The position numbers and the translations under genes were made by a program. Below the pieces are notes generated by a model. It was not told where the DNA came from. It did not search any database and worked only from the letters and a program-made list of their open reading frames with translations. From Oscillospiraceae bacterium (GTDB lineage Bacteria; Bacillota; Clostridia; Oscillospirales; Oscillospiraceae): DNA of 64,000 nucleotides. Numbering within the stretch: position 1 is the first letter of the stretch; each line of letters begins with the position of its first letter. The stretch lies in contig CADBKO010000004.1 of NCBI GenBank assembly GCA_902795345.1, positions 21,902-85,901 on the forward strand. Reading direction: 5' to 3'. Below, one piece after another: positions 16,601 through 26,272 of the stretch.

Positions 16601-17647
16601 TTACATATACCCGATCTTCTCGTACTGCAGAGGAGCGCGCTGGATCTCGTCCTTCTTGATGCCGAAGTGGGTCTCGTTGTAGTCGTCGATGGCTTCCATG
16701 ATGGTGTCGTAGACGCCGTCGTAGATGCTGCCCGGGCCGCCCTGAGCGACGCAGGGGATGAAGGCCTTGGGGGTGCAGGCATCCAGCATCTTGAAGACCT
16801 TTTCCCGGATGTCTTCTCTGGTCCAGCCCTCGTAATCGAAGTCGGCCCCGTCGAAGCCGCCCATGAAGCCGATTTGGCCGCAGTATTTCCGGGTCAGGTT
16901 GGGCAGATCGTTGGAGCTCATGCAGCCCTGCCAAACGTCGATGCCCATTTCGATCATATCCGGCACCAGGGTGGCGCCGTAGCTGTCGGAGTGGTGGATG
17001 ATCAGCTCGCAGCCGTGGGACTTGTAGTAGCCGTAGATCTCCTTGTAGGGCTCCACGAAGAAGTCCTCGAACATCTCGGGGCTCATGAAGGTGCTGGTGC
17101 GGCTGCCCCAGTCGTCATGATGGAACAGGGCGTTGGGCTTCAGGTTCTTGCAGATGCCCTCGGCCAGCTTCAGCTCATACTCGGTGAGATACTTGATGAG
17201 GTCATGCATCTCATCGGGATACTCATAGAGGTTGATCATGGTGTTCTGGATCTCGCCCAGGTGGTGGCACTGCTCAAAGAGACCGGGGGCCACAAAGGGG
17301 GTCCGGTAAGCCAGGTTGTCGTCGGTCTTGTCCAGGATCTCCTTCAGCATGGCCCATTCTTCATCCTTGAACTCCAGAGAGGGGGCATGGACATAATCCT
17401 GCCAGTGCTCGATGTCCTTGATGACGATGGTATCCGGCCTGTGGACGGGGAAAGCGCCGGGAGTGCCGATGGGGTAGCTGTAGGTGACGCCCCAGGCGTT
17501 CTTCACGTTCTCCTGCCCGTAGGAAGGGGAGGGACTGTGAAAGAGGGCGGGGTGGAGGATCAGGCGAATGGCCTCATACTGGTTGGCATAGCGGTCGGGG
17601 TTCAGACCCTTGGCGGCCTGATAGTAGTTTTCTTTCGGGGACAGCAT
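16601..17647 (-). CDS. Uroporphyrinogen decarboxylase-like methyltransferase
   Basis: The 348-residue protein has the UroD fold family pattern: an N-terminal region with NAWGVTYSYP, a central HHSDSYGATLVPDMIEMGIDVWQG block, where the family usually has the HxCG metal or substrate site, and a late FIPCVAQGGPGSIYDGVYDTI segment. Such proteins outside haem synthesis are mostly cobalamin-dependent methyltransferases (MtaA/CmuA/VhtA-like) acting on corrinoid proteins. No corrinoid protein or haem gene is nearby, so the methyl donor is unknown. The ATG at 17647 follows GAGAGGTG. Confidence 0.78.
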   Translation of the reverse strand: MLSPKENYYQAAKGLNPDRYANQYEAIRLILHPALFHSPSPSYGQENVKNAWGVTYSYPIGTPGAFPVHRPDTIVIKDIEHWQDYVHAPSLEFKDEEWAMLKEILDKTDDNLAYRTPFVAPGLFEQCHHLGEIQNTMINLYEYPDEMHDLIKYLTEYELKLAEGICKNLKPNALFHHDDWGSRTSTFMSPEMFEDFFVEPYKEIYGYYKSHGCELIIHHSDSYGATLVPDMIEMGIDVWQGCMSSNDLPNLTRKYCGQIGFMGGFDGADFDYEGWTREDIREKVFKMLDACTPKAFIPCVAQGGPGSIYDGVYDTIMEAIDDYNETHFGIKKDEIQRAPLQYEKIGYM

Positions 17648-17690
17648 ACGGTTCACCTCTCCATTCAGTAGTGGTTCTGTTCGGTGTAGA

Positions 17691-17719
17691 ATTATATCAA
17701 TTCTGCGCCCCGAGGTCAA
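17691..17719 (-). promoter_or_regulatory. Promoter of the UroD-like gene
   Basis: Minus strand TTGACC (17714-17719), 17 nt, TATAAT (17691-17696), 44 nt before the start codon. Confidence 0.75.
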
Positions 17720-17762
17720 GGAAAATCCTTCCTGCAGGCTTCAACAGAAACGAAAGGGCGGT

Positions 17763-18548
17763 TTAACCTACCGGGGAGTCGATAAAACGGCAGCCCCAGG
17801 CCTCCGCCTGCCGCCGCCATGATTCAAAGCCGAAGCACAGCGTCCCCGGGGCGTGGCTGTCGCTGCTGAGGAGGAACCTTGCCCCTCGCTGACCCAGATA
17901 CCGGAGGATGGGCGGCGCGGGATAGGGGACGGAGCGGTAGCCCCGGCCGATGGCCCCGGTGTTGATCTCAAAGGGGAGGCCGCTATCAAGCAGCTTCTCC
18001 GCCGCAGCCTGCCAGGCGCGCACATAGCGGGGGTGCCCTTCGTCGAAAAGCGGCTCCTGCTCATTGAATTTGGCGATCAGGTCGAAGTGGCCCACGACGC
18101 TGCACCCGGGTATCTCCGGCACCCGGCTCACCGTATCGAAATAGGCTTCCGCGAAAGCGTAGATATCCCCGCCGAAGCCCTTTTCCGCCCCGGCGCGGAG
18201 GTGCGCCGGGGATTCGTCCACCGGCAGAAAGGCGTTCCCCGCCCAGACATAGTGCACCGAGCCGATCACATAGTCATAGCCCTCCGTGGGCTCCAGGCTG
18301 TAATAATCCTGCTCGACCCCGCAGAGGATGTCCAGCTTCCCGGCATATGCTTCCCGCAGGGCTTCTGCCTCCCGGCGGTATTCCGCAGTCCCGGCGGGGG
18401 ACATGCACCAAACTTCGTCGAAGAAGGTGTAGCTGTGGCCGGAGAAGCCCAGCCTGTCCAGCCCCGCGGCCAGGGCCGCTTCCGCCATCTCGGCGGGGGT
18501 CGCCTTCCCGTCGCACCAGCTGGTATGGAGGTGGTAATCTGCCCTCAA
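17763..18548 (-). CDS. hisJ: Histidinol-phosphatase, PHP family
   Basis: The 261-residue PHP-domain phosphatase removes phosphate from histidinol phosphate. Metal-binding motifs are clear: [14 protein letters not shown] at the start, a central [19 protein letters not shown], and SSDSHAPG near the end. It overlaps the end of hisIE by 4 nt and is the last gene of the histidine operon. Its position confirms the role within the broader PHP family. Confidence 0.9.
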   Translation of the reverse strand: MRADYHLHTSWCDGKATPAEMAEAALAAGLDRLGFSGHSYTFFDEVWCMSPAGTAEYRREAEALREAYAGKLDILCGVEQDYYSLEPTEGYDYVIGSVHYVWAGNAFLPVDESPAHLRAGAEKGFGGDIYAFAEAYFDTVSRVPEIPGCSVVGHFDLIAKFNEQEPLFDEGHPRYVRAWQAAAEKLLDSGLPFEINTGAIGRGYRSVPYPAPPILRYLGQRGARFLLSSDSHAPGTLCFGFESWRRQAEAWGCRFIDSPVG

Positions 18549-19192
18549 GTCATCTTCTCCTGCTTCACCTTATGGTCGATCACATGGCGGGAGGCCAGCT
18601 CGGCGCGCACCTCCTCCAGGCTGATGCCCGCCTGGGTCATGAGCACCATGACGTGATAGGCCAGGTCCGCGATCTCATAGATGGTCTCCTTCTTGTCCTC
18701 GGCCTTGGCGGCGATGATGACCTCCGTGGATTCCTCCCCCACCTTCTTGAGGATCTTGTCCAGCCCCTTGTCGAAAAGATAGGTGGTGTAGGAACCCTCG
18801 GGCCGGTCCTTCATCCTTCCTTCCAGCAGGCCCATGAGGCCGCTGAGGGTGAAATCCCCCCGGCTGGAGCTTTCCCACAAGGGGTACTCGAAGCAGCTCT
18901 CCGTCCCCAGGTGGCAGGCGGGGCCGTCGGGCTCCGCCAGGATCAGCAGGCTGTCCCGGTCGCAGTCCGAGGCGATGGAGACGATGTGCTGGTAATTGCC
19001 GCTGGTCTCACCCTTGAGCCACAGCTCCTGCCGGCTCCGGCTCCAGAAGCAGCATAGCTCCTTCTCCATGCTGACGCGCAGGCTCTCTTCGTTCATCCAG
19101 GCCAGCATCAGCACCCGCCGGGTGCGCACGTCCTGCACGATAGCGGGGATCAGGCCCTGCTCGTTCCATTTCAGTTCCTTCATGTCGATCAT
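18545..19192 (-). CDS. hisIE: Bifunctional phosphoribosyl-AMP cyclohydrolase / phosphoribosyl-ATP pyrophosphatase
   Basis: The 215-residue fusion carries the HisI domain first (about 1-110; [26 protein letters not shown] and zinc ligands in [10 protein letters not shown] and [12 protein letters not shown]). A HisE domain follows (about 120-205; [31 protein letters not shown]). It performs steps two and three of histidine synthesis. The start at 19192 is close to a perfect 15-bp hairpin whose arm contains the only plausible ribosome site, so translation may be controlled; a second ATG at 19183 is possible. Confidence 0.93.
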   Translation of the reverse strand: MIDMKELKWNEQGLIPAIVQDVRTRRVLMLAWMNEESLRVSMEKELCCFWSRSRQELWLKGETSGNYQHIVSIASDCDRDSLLILAEPDGPACHLGTESCFEYPLWESSSRGDFTLSGLMGLLEGRMKDRPEGSYTTYLFDKGLDKILKKVGEESTEVIIAAKAEDKKETIYEIADLAYHVMVLMTQAGISLEEVRAELASRHVIDHKVKQEKMT

Positions 19193-19194
19193 GA

Positions 19195-19341
19195 TTTATG
19201 ACCATTCCTTTCACTTGGGGTGGATGCACAAAAGACCATTTTGAGGAATGGTCATAAAGTGCCATGTTTTTCGGTTGCCGCCTTGGGGCGAGAAAAACGG
19301 CTCAATCAAGTATAAGGTTGAAACTTGTTTCAACCCTATAC
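19195..19341 (-). promoter_or_regulatory. Hairpin-rich spacer between hisF and hisIE
   Basis: All other his genes overlap or nearly touch, yet this gap is 143 nt and holds three inverted repeats. These are TTTATGACCATTCCT/AGGAATGGTCATAAA (19195-19209 and 19244-19258, perfect 15 bp), GTTTTTC/GAAAAAC with an inner CGCC/GGCG (19266-19298), and GTATAAGGTTGAAAC/GTTTCAACCCTATAC (19310-19341, overlapping the hisF stop). The first covers the ribosome-binding region of hisIE. They may protect the mRNA end, attenuate, or limit hisIE translation. Confidence 0.5.
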
Positions 19342-20097
19342 CTCCCGGACAGGGATGCCCCGCCTGCGCAGGGCCTTTTTCAGCTCGGGGATAGCCACTT
19401 CCCCGAAATGGAAGATGGAGGCGGCCAGACCCGCGTCCACCCTGGGCAGCGTCTCAAACAGGGTGATGAAATCCTCGATCTTTCCCGCGCCGCCGGAGGC
19501 GATCACCGGCACGCTGACGGCGTTGGAGACTGCCTCCAGCATTTCCAGGTCGAAGCCGCCCTTTACCCCGTCGGTGTCGATGGAATTGAGGACGATCTCC
19601 CCGGCCCCCAGCTCCACGCCCTTTTTGATCCAGCTGATGGCCTCCAGGCCCGTGTCCTCCCGGCCACCCTTGGCGAATACCCGGAACTGGCCGTCCAGCC
19701 GCTTCACGTCGGCGGAGAGGACCACGCACTGGTCCCCGTATTTCCGGGAGGCCTCCCGGATGAGCTCCGGGTTCCGGATGGCGCCGGAATTGACGCTCAC
19801 CTTGTCCGCCCCGCATTTCAGCACCCGGTCGAAATCCTCCACCGTGTTGATGCCGCCCCCCACGGTGAGGGGGATAAAGACGGTCCTTGCCGTTTCGCAG
19901 AGCACATCGGTAAAGAGCCTGCGCCCCTCGGCGGAGGCGGTGATGTCGTAAAAGACCAGCTCGTCGGCCCCGCAGTCGGAGTAGTATTTCGCCAGCTCCA
20001 CGGGGGAGGAGACGTCGTTCAGGCCCGTGAAGTTCACGCCCTTGACGACCCGCCCGTTCTTCACGTCCAGGCAGGGGATGATCCGTTTCGTATTCAT
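19336..20097 (-). CDS. hisF: Imidazole glycerol phosphate synthase, cyclase subunit
   Basis: The 253-residue TIM barrel begins [21 protein letters not shown] and shows the paired phosphate-binding sequences VGGGINT and IASGGAGK, as expected for HisF. With HisH it makes imidazole glycerol phosphate and AICAR from PRFAR and ammonia. It overlaps hisA by 4 nt, with hisA-hisF in the usual order. Confidence 0.95.
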   Translation of the reverse strand: MNTKRIIPCLDVKNGRVVKGVNFTGLNDVSSPVELAKYYSDCGADELVFYDITASAEGRRLFTDVLCETARTVFIPLTVGGGINTVEDFDRVLKCGADKVSVNSGAIRNPELIREASRKYGDQCVVLSADVKRLDGQFRVFAKGGREDTGLEAISWIKKGVELGAGEIVLNSIDTDGVKGGFDLEMLEAVSNAVSVPVIASGGAGKIEDFITLFETLPRVDAGLAASIFHFGEVAIPELKKALRRRGIPVREV

Positions 20098-20804
20098 GTC
20101 GCAGCCTCGATCGCTTTCTTCAGGTCGATGGCGCCGGTATAGTACGCCTTCCCGATGATGGCGCCGTAAAGCCCTCCGGCCTTCAGCGCGGCGATATCCT
20201 CCAGGGTGGAGACCCCGCCGGAGGCGATGATGTTCAGCTTGAGGGCCTCCGTCAGCTCCCGGTAGAGGGAGCGGTTGGCGCCCTGCATGGCTCCGTCCCG
20301 GGAGATGTCCGTGCAGATGAGGGTCTCCACTCCCAGCTCCTCCATATGGCGGCAGAAGTCCAGGGCGGGGAGGGAGGTCTTTTCCGTCCAGCCCCGGATG
20401 GCCACAAAGCCGTCCCGGAAGTCCGCGCCCACGGCGACGGCGCCCCCGAAGGCAGCCACCGCCTCCTTCAGAAAGCCCTCGTCCGTCACGGCGGCGGTGC
20501 CCAGGATGACCCGCTTTGCCCCCGCGGAGAGATAGGCTTCCGCCGCGGCCATGCTGCGGACGCCGCCCCCCACCTCCGTAAAGAGGCCGGAGGAAGCCAG
20601 GGCCCGGACCGTTTCCAGGTTGGGGGTAGCGCCGCTGCGGGCGCCCTCCAGGTCCACCACATGGAGGCAGCTTGCCCCGGCGGCGCGGAAATCCGCCGCC
20701 AGAGCGGGCGGATCCTCGCTGTAAACGGTCATCTGTGCGTAGTCCCCCTGATAAAGGCGCACCGCCTTCCCCTCAAAGAGGTCAATGGCAGGGAATACTA
20801 GCAT
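20094..20804 (-). CDS. hisA: ProFAR isomerase
   Basis: The 236-residue TIM barrel starts [22 protein letters not shown], the HisA hallmark, with phosphate-binding GGGVRS and IASGGVST loops and the catalytic Asp in the first strand (AID). It isomerises 5'-ProFAR to PRFAR. Its ATG overlaps the end of hisH, so translation is coupled. Confidence 0.95.
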   Translation of the reverse strand: MLVFPAIDLFEGKAVRLYQGDYAQMTVYSEDPPALAADFRAAGASCLHVVDLEGARSGATPNLETVRALASSGLFTEVGGGVRSMAAAEAYLSAGAKRVILGTAAVTDEGFLKEAVAAFGGAVAVGADFRDGFVAIRGWTEKTSLPALDFCRHMEELGVETLICTDISRDGAMQGANRSLYRELTEALKLNIIASGGVSTLEDIAALKAGGLYGAIIGKAYYTGAIDLKKAIEAAT

Positions 20805-21424
20805 GCTCCCGCCTCCTTTCCGCAGAAGGCCCGGAGCATGTCCAGACCCACCCGGCCGCTCTTTTCCGGGTGGAACTGAGTGCCGTAGACATTATCCTTC
20901 CAGACCGCAGCGGTGAGACTCGCGCCGTAGTCGGTGACGGCGGCGGTATTCTCCTCGCAGCCCACGGCGGCATAGGAGTGGACAAAGTAGACGTAGGCCC
21001 CCTCCTTCGTATGCCGGAAGATGGGGCAGGCCTCCCCCGTGAAATGCAGGGCGTTCCAGCCGATGTGGGGGATCTTCAGCTCCGGCGGGATGCGCTCGGA
21101 AATAGCCCGCACCTGGCCGGGGATCAGCCCCAGGCCGGGGTGGAGGCCGTATTCATAGCTCTCGTCAAAGAGGAGCTGCATCCCCAGGCAGATGCCCAGC
21201 AGGGGCGTGCCCTTCTTCGCAGCCTCGATCACCACGTCCGCCAGGCCGCTCATGCGGAGGGCCTCCGCCGCGTCCCCGAAGGCGCCCACGCCGGGGAGCA
21301 CCAGCCGGTCGGCGCGCAGCAGCTTTTCCGGCTCGCCGGTGGCCATGGCTTCCTCCCCGATGGCGGCGAAGGAGCTCGTGAGGGAAAAGAGGTTCCCCAC
21401 TCCGTAATCCACGATGGCGACCAT
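20798..21424 (-). CDS. hisH: Imidazole glycerol phosphate synthase, glutaminase subunit
   Basis: The 208-residue class I glutamine amidotransferase supplies ammonia to HisF. Catalytic Cys lies in LLGICLGMQLLF, and His/Glu lie in GTQFHPEKS. The start MVAIVDYGVGN at 21424 overlaps the hisB stop (TGATG). A longer open frame extends upstream but overlaps hisB and has no family similarity there. Confidence 0.95.
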   Translation of the reverse strand: MVAIVDYGVGNLFSLTSSFAAIGEEAMATGEPEKLLRADRLVLPGVGAFGDAAEALRMSGLADVVIEAAKKGTPLLGICLGMQLLFDESYEYGLHPGLGLIPGQVRAISERIPPELKIPHIGWNALHFTGEACPIFRHTKEGAYVYFVHSYAAVGCEENTAAVTDYGASLTAAVWKDNVYGTQFHPEKSGRVGLDMLRAFCGKEAGAC

Positions 21425-22011
21425 CACAGCGTTCCTTTCGTACTGGGCACCTCGTCCCCCAGAGAAGGGTCGATGGCGCAGGCTTTCCGCAGGGTCCGGG
21501 CGGCGGATTTGAAGACCCCTTCGATGATGTGGTGGGAGTTCATGCCCGCCAGCTGCCGGATGTGGAGGGTACATGCAGCGCTGCGCACGAAGGCGGCCCA
21601 GAATTCCGCCACCAGCTCCGTGTCGAAATCCCCCACCTTCTGGGCGGGGATATTTAGCTCGCAGGCGAGGTAAGCCCGCCCGGAGATGTCCGCGGCGGTG
21701 AGGATCAGGGCTTCGTCCATGGGCAGGGTGGTGTCGCCGTAGCGCGCGATGCCCTTCTTGTCCCCCAGGGCTTCCCGGAAGGCCTGCCCCAGGCAGATGC
21801 CGATGTCCTCCACGGAATGATGCGCGTCCACCTGGGTGTCCCCCAGGCACTTCACCCTGAGGTCGAAGCGCCCGTGGCGCGCGAACAGGGTCAGCATATG
21901 GTCCAGGAAGCCGACGCCGCTCTGAATGTCGCTGACGCCGCTCCTATCCAGGGCCAGAGCCAGGGAGATGTCCGTCTCGGCGGTTTTGCGTTCGATGCTG
22001 GCTTTTCTCAT
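21424..22011 (-). CDS. hisB: Imidazoleglycerol-phosphate dehydratase
   Basis: The 195-residue monofunctional HisB dehydrates imidazole glycerol phosphate. Diagnostic motifs are GFLDHMLTLFARHGRFDL, DAHHSVEDIGICLGQAF and MNSHHIIEGVFKSAARTL, which hold the metal-binding histidines. No phosphatase domain is fused; that job falls to hisJ. It overlaps hisC by 4 nt and hisH by 1 nt. Confidence 0.96.
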   Translation of the reverse strand: MRKASIERKTAETDISLALALDRSGVSDIQSGVGFLDHMLTLFARHGRFDLRVKCLGDTQVDAHHSVEDIGICLGQAFREALGDKKGIARYGDTTLPMDEALILTAADISGRAYLACELNIPAQKVGDFDTELVAEFWAAFVRSAACTLHIRQLAGMNSHHIIEGVFKSAARTLRKACAIDPSLGDEVPSTKGTL

Positions 22012-23075
22012 GTGCGTTCCTCCAATATGGCCTTGATGGCCTCCACCAGGGCGTCCATCTGGTCTTCGGTGCCGATGGTGATGCGGTTGTAGTCGTCGAT
22101 GCGGGGCTTGTCGAAATGCCGCACCAGGACGCCCCGCTCCTTCAGCTTGCGGTAAAGCTCCCCGCCGGAGATGCGGTCCGAGCGGGCAAAGAGGAAATTG
22201 GCCTTGGAATCCGTCAGGCGGAAGCCCAGGGCCTTCAGCCTTTCGGCGGTTAGCTCCCGCACCCGGATGATCTCGGCGCAGTTACGCTGCGTATAGCTCT
22301 CCTCCAGCACCGTCCCCAGCCCCAGGGCCAGGGTCAGGGAGTTGACGTTATAGGGGTTCGTGGAATAGCGCAGGGTGTTCAGGTCCCCGATCAACGCCTC
22401 GCAGCCCACGGCGAAGCCCAGCCGCGCCCCCGCCATGCTGCGGGATTTGGAGAAGGTCCGGGTCACCAGCAGATTGGGGTATTTCTTGATGAGGGGGATG
22501 CAGCTGACGCCCCCGAAGTCGATGTAGGCTTCGTCCACCACCACCACCCGGTCCGGGTCGGAAGCCAGGATGCCCTCGATGGCCTCGACGGGCAGCAGCA
22601 TCCCCGTGGGGGCGTTGGGGTTGGCGATAAACACCGTGCCCCTTGCGCGGCAATAGTCCTCCGGGTCGATGGAAAAGTCTGCTTTCAGGGGGATCTCCCG
22701 GTAGGGGATGCCGCTGAGCTGGCAGAAAACGGGATAGAAGCCATAGGTGACGTCGGGAAAGACGGCGGGGTGGTCAGCGTCACAGAAGGCCATGAAGGCG
22801 AAATTCAGCACCTCGTCGGAACCGTTTGCCAGGACGATCTCCTCCGGCCTGACCCCGCAGAGGAAGCCGAGGGCCCGCCGCAGCTCCACCCCTTCCGGGT
22901 CGGAATACAGCTCTGGGGAGCGGGTGTGCTCCCGGGCGTAGAGCAGGGCCTTGGGGGAGGGGGGAAAGGGGTTCTCGTTGGTGTTCAGCTTCACCAGCTG
23001 CTGCTTGTCCCCCGGCTGCTCGCCCGGGACATAGGGGGTGAGGGCGTCGAACTTATGGCTGAAAAACCGGCTCAT
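22008..23075 (-). CDS. hisC: Histidinol-phosphate aminotransferase
   Basis: The 355-residue fold-type I PLP enzyme has the N-terminal KLNTNENPFPPSP, the VVVDEAYIDFGG block with the cofactor Asp and Tyr, and the PLP lysine in TRTFSKSRSMAGARLGFAVG. It transaminates imidazole acetol phosphate with glutamate. The start is 13 nt after hisD. Confidence 0.95.
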   Translation of the reverse strand: MSRFFSHKFDALTPYVPGEQPGDKQQLVKLNTNENPFPPSPKALLYAREHTRSPELYSDPEGVELRRALGFLCGVRPEEIVLANGSDEVLNFAFMAFCDADHPAVFPDVTYGFYPVFCQLSGIPYREIPLKADFSIDPEDYCRARGTVFIANPNAPTGMLLPVEAIEGILASDPDRVVVVDEAYIDFGGVSCIPLIKKYPNLLVTRTFSKSRSMAGARLGFAVGCEALIGDLNTLRYSTNPYNVNSLTLALGLGTVLEESYTQRNCAEIIRVRELTAERLKALGFRLTDSKANFLFARSDRISGGELYRKLKERGVLVRHFDKPRIDDYNRITIGTEDQMDALVEAIKAILEERT

Positions 23076-23088
23076 GCTTCATCCCTCC

Positions 23089-24378
23089 TCAAGGCTCGAT
23101 GTCCCCGGTTCTGATGACGGCGCTGCGGGCATGTCCCGTCAGCCCCTCCACCTCCGCGAACCGGGCCACGTCCGCCGCGGCGGCGGCCTGGGCTTCCCGG
23201 GTATAATAGATGTACTGGGATTTCTTCACGAAGTCGTCCACGCTGAGGGGGCTGGAAAAGCGGGCCGTGCCCCCGGTGGGGAGGGTGTGGTTGGGCCCGG
23301 CCATATAGTCCCCCATGGCCTCCGGGCAGCTTCGGCCCAGAAAGACGCTCCCCGCGTGGCGTATCTCCGCCAGGTGGTCGAAGGGGTCGTCCAGGCAGAG
23401 CTCCAGATGCTCCGGGGCGATCTCGTTGGCGATGGCGATGGCGGCTTTCAGATCCTCCGCCACGATGATCTTGCCGTTGTTCTCGATGGAAGCCCGGGCG
23501 ATCTCCTCCCGGGCCAGCCCGGGCAGCTGGGCTTCGATCTCCCGCTGCACCGCTTCCGCCAGGGCCGGGGAATCCGTCACCAGCACGGCGGCGGCATTCT
23601 TGTCGTGCTCCGCCTGGCTCAGCATATCCGCCGCCAGATAGCGGGGGTCGCTCTTGGCGTCGGAGACCACCAGGATCTCGCTGGGTCCGGCGATCATGTC
23701 GATGGCGACCTGGCCGAAGACCTGCTTTTTCGCCTCCGCCACAAAGGCCCCGCCGGGCCCCACGATCTTGTCCACCCGCGGCACCGTCTCCGTGCCGTAG
23801 GCCAGGGCGGCCACGGCCTGGGCGCCCCCCAGCTTGAAGACCCGGTCCACCCCGGCGACCTTCGCCGCCGCCAGGATGGCGGGGGAGATGGTCCCGTCGG
23901 GCAGAGCGGGAGTGACCATGCAAATCTCGCCGCAGCCTGCCAGGGAGGCGGGGATGGCGTTCATCAGCACCGTGGAGGCCAGGGGCGTGCCGCTGCCGCT
24001 GCCGGGCACGCAGATGCCCACCCGTTCCAGGGGGATCACCCGCTGGCCCACCACCAGGCCCGGCTGCTGGGTCATGACGTAGCCGCTGCGCAGCTGCTTT
24101 GCGTGATAGGCCCGGATGTTGGCCCCGGCCCGTTCCAGCACCCCCAGGAATTCCGGCGATACCTTTGCCATGGCCGCTTCCAGCTCGTCGGGCGTCACTT
24201 CCAGCCCTACCAGTTTCACATGGTCGAACTTCTCCTCGAAGCGGCGCAGGGCCTTGTCCCCCTCTGCGCGCACGGCCTGGATGATCTCCGCCACGGCGCC
24301 GGAAACGTCGGCGGTGGCGGTGCTCCTCTCGAAAATGGCCGAATTGGGCTCCTCCCCGTATTTCATGATGCGGATCAT
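23089..24378 (-). CDS. hisD: Histidinol dehydrogenase
   Basis: The 429-residue zinc enzyme oxidises histidinol to histidine in two NAD-dependent steps. It shows the long signature region PRVDKIVGPGGAFVAEAKKQ with the following GQVAIDMIAGPSEI, the zinc-site LSQAEHDKNAAAVL, and the C-terminal GPNHTLPTGGTARFSSPLSV. It overlaps the end of hisG by 4 nt. Confidence 0.96.
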   Translation of the reverse strand: MIRIMKYGEEPNSAIFERSTATADVSGAVAEIIQAVRAEGDKALRRFEEKFDHVKLVGLEVTPDELEAAMAKVSPEFLGVLERAGANIRAYHAKQLRSGYVMTQQPGLVVGQRVIPLERVGICVPGSGSGTPLASTVLMNAIPASLAGCGEICMVTPALPDGTISPAILAAAKVAGVDRVFKLGGAQAVAALAYGTETVPRVDKIVGPGGAFVAEAKKQVFGQVAIDMIAGPSEILVVSDAKSDPRYLAADMLSQAEHDKNAAAVLVTDSPALAEAVQREIEAQLPGLAREEIARASIENNGKIIVAEDLKAAIAIANEIAPEHLELCLDDPFDHLAEIRHAGSVFLGRSCPEAMGDYMAGPNHTLPTGGTARFSSPLSVDDFVKKSQYIYYTREAQAAAAADVARFAEVEGLTGHARSAVIRTGDIEP

Positions 24379-25004
24379 GCTTTTTCCTCCGTTTGATCCA
24401 GGATCCCTGCCCGGATGGCCTCGATCTCGGCCCGGCAGAATTCATAGCTTGCCTTGTTGGTGATGAGCCTCGCGCTGATGGGCAATATCTCCGCGATCAC
24501 CGCCAGCCCGTTCTCCCGCAGGGTGGTGCCCGTCTCCACGATGTCCACGATCACGTCGCTGAGGCCCAGCAGGGGGGCCAGCTCGATGGAGCCGTTGAGG
24601 TGGATGATGTCGATGTCCCGTCCCAGGGAGGCGTAGTATTCCCCGGCGATCCGGTCGAATTTGGTGGCCACCCGCAGCTTCCGCCGGGGGTCGTCCCGGA
24701 AATCCTTGGGTCCGGCCACCGCCATGCGGCAGATGCCGGTCTTCAGGTCCAGCAGCTCATACACGTCCGGAACGTGTTCCAGCAGGATGTCCTTGCCTGC
24801 CACCCCCACGTCGGCGGCGCCCCGCTCCACATAGACCGCCACATCGGAGGGCTTCACCCAGAAATAGCGGACACCCTTTTCCTCGTTTTCAAATACCAGC
24901 TTCCGGTTCTCCTCCAGGATGCCGGGGCAGGGGAAACCGGCCCGGGCGAACATGGCATAGACCTTTTCCCCCAGCCGGCCCTTGGGCAGCGCGATATTAA
25001 GCAT
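24375..25004 (-). CDS. hisG: ATP phosphoribosyltransferase, short catalytic subunit
   Basis: The 209-residue enzyme catalyses the first and committed step, joining ATP and PRPP. It begins MLNIALPKGRLGEKVYAMF and has the PRPP-binding segment DVIVDIVETGTTLRENGL. It is the short HisG form, which lacks the regulatory ACT-like domain and needs HisZ; hisZ lies directly upstream and overlaps by 8 nt, which fits. Confidence 0.96.
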   Translation of the reverse strand: MLNIALPKGRLGEKVYAMFARAGFPCPGILEENRKLVFENEEKGVRYFWVKPSDVAVYVERGAADVGVAGKDILLEHVPDVYELLDLKTGICRMAVAGPKDFRDDPRRKLRVATKFDRIAGEYYASLGRDIDIIHLNGSIELAPLLGLSDVIVDIVETGTTLRENGLAVIAEILPISARLITNKASYEFCRAEIEAIRAGILDQTEEKA

Positions 25005-26103
25005 CCCGGTCCTCCTTCTCCGTCAGGCGGCGCACTTCGCCGAAAACGCCGCGGTCCGGTTCCCGCTGCTGGGCCATCACCGTCTTGCCCGCCGCTGTGA
25101 GAGCCCGCGTTTCCCGGCAGACCCGGGCGGGGGAGACGCTTTCGTCATAGAGCAGCAGCACGTCCGCATCCGGCGTAGTGTCCTCCGGCACGATCCGTTC
25201 CAGCTCGTCCAGGTACACGGCGAAGCCGATGGCCCCGGCGCTGCGGCCCATTTTCCGCATCAGCCTGTCGTACTGCCCCCCCGAGAGGACGCCTGCGGGA
25301 ACGCCGTAGACGAAGCCCCGGAAGACGATGCCGTTGTAATACTGCATGTCGTTTACCACGCTGAAGTCGATGCGCAGCATGTCCTCCAGCCCCGCGGCCC
25401 GGAACCCCTCCGCCAGGGCTTCCAGCTGCTTCACCGCCCCCTTGGGGCAGGGAAGGGCCCGCAGCAGGGGCAGCACCTCCTCCGGGCTGCCGCCCGCGGC
25501 GGCCAGCTTTTCCAGCTGCTGCGCCTTTTCCGCCTCGGCCCCCGCCTCCCGGCAGAGGGCGCGCAGCTCGTGGAGGTTCTTGGCCCCGATGCATTTCAGC
25601 AGCTTCCGCCGCGTCTCCTCCGGCACGCCCAGCCCTTCCGTCAGCGCCCCGAGGATGTCCAGCTGGGAGATCTCCAGGACGCAGCGGTCCGAGATGCGCC
25701 GCAGGCTTTCCGCCGCCAGGAGCAGCACCTCCAGGATGCAGTAGTCGTCGATGGGGCCGATACATTCCAGCCCCGTCTGGGGGATCTCACGGAAGGCCCG
25801 GCTGCTGCCCGCGGTGCGGTAGACATTTTCGTTGTAAAAGACCTTGCGGACGCTGTCGGTCCGGTCCGGGCTCCCCCGGACTATGGAAAGGGTCACGTCC
25901 GGCTTCAGGGCCATCAGCTTCCCGTTCAGGTCCGTGAAGGTCAGCACGTTTTCGGAAACAAGAAAATCCTTGTTTCCGGCATAAAGATCGTATTCCTCGA
26001 ATTTGCTCATGCGGTACTGGGCGTAGCCGTACTGCCGGTACAGTGCCCGGAGCTTCAGCAGCGTCCGTTCCTCGCTGGTGAGCGCGCTGACAACAGGGTC
26101 CAT
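24997..26103 (-). CDS. hisZ: ATP phosphoribosyltransferase regulatory subunit
   Basis: The 368-residue HisRS-like protein has class II synthetase-like motifs, including KPDVTLSIVR and a GGQYDRLM glycine stretch, but lacks the anticodon domain and the synthetase histidine-loop context. HisZ forms an octamer with short HisG and mediates histidine feedback. As first gene of the operon it sits behind the promoter and operator at 26149-26182. The ATG at 26103 follows GGGAGGG. Confidence 0.92.
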   Translation of the reverse strand: MDPVVSALTSEERTLLKLRALYRQYGYAQYRMSKFEEYDLYAGNKDFLVSENVLTFTDLNGKLMALKPDVTLSIVRGSPDRTDSVRKVFYNENVYRTAGSSRAFREIPQTGLECIGPIDDYCILEVLLLAAESLRRISDRCVLEISQLDILGALTEGLGVPEETRRKLLKCIGAKNLHELRALCREAGAEAEKAQQLEKLAAAGGSPEEVLPLLRALPCPKGAVKQLEALAEGFRAAGLEDMLRIDFSVVNDMQYYNGIVFRGFVYGVPAGVLSGGQYDRLMRKMGRSAGAIGFAVYLDELERIVPEDTTPDADVLLLYDESVSPARVCRETRALTAAGKTVMAQQREPDRGVFGEVRRLTEKEDRDA

Positions 26104-26148
26104 AAGTCCCTCCCGTGCATCGGGCCGCAGGCCGCGGCCCTTGGATGT

Positions 26149-26182
26149 TTAGCATGATAGCACGTTATCACGCTAAAGTAAA
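26149..26182 (-). promoter_or_regulatory. his operon promoter with overlapping palindromic operator
   Basis: On the minus strand TTTACT (26177-26182), 17 nt, TATCAT (26154-26159). The spacer and -10 form the inverted repeat TTAGCGTGATA-ACGTGC-TATCATGCTAA (26149-26176). Its core GATAACGTGCTATCATG matches the sequence over the -10 box of yerC (46162-46186) with one difference, which suggests a shared repressor. A GC hairpin GGGCCGC/GCGGCCC follows in the leader. Confidence 0.75.
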
Positions 26183-26225
26183 GCCCCTGCCGCAAATTTG
26201 TCGCTTTGCACAGGAAACCGGAAGA

Positions 26226-26260
26226 AAAGGGGCGGCCAGATTGTGTCAGCCGCCCCCTTT
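26226..26260. terminator. Terminator of the glycosidase-cupin operon
   Basis: AAAGGGGCGGC and GCCGCCCCCTTT pair across a 12-nt loop. Read on the minus strand the stem is followed by TTTTCTTCC. Confidence 0.7.
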
Positions 26261-26272
26261 CGCATCGCTATC

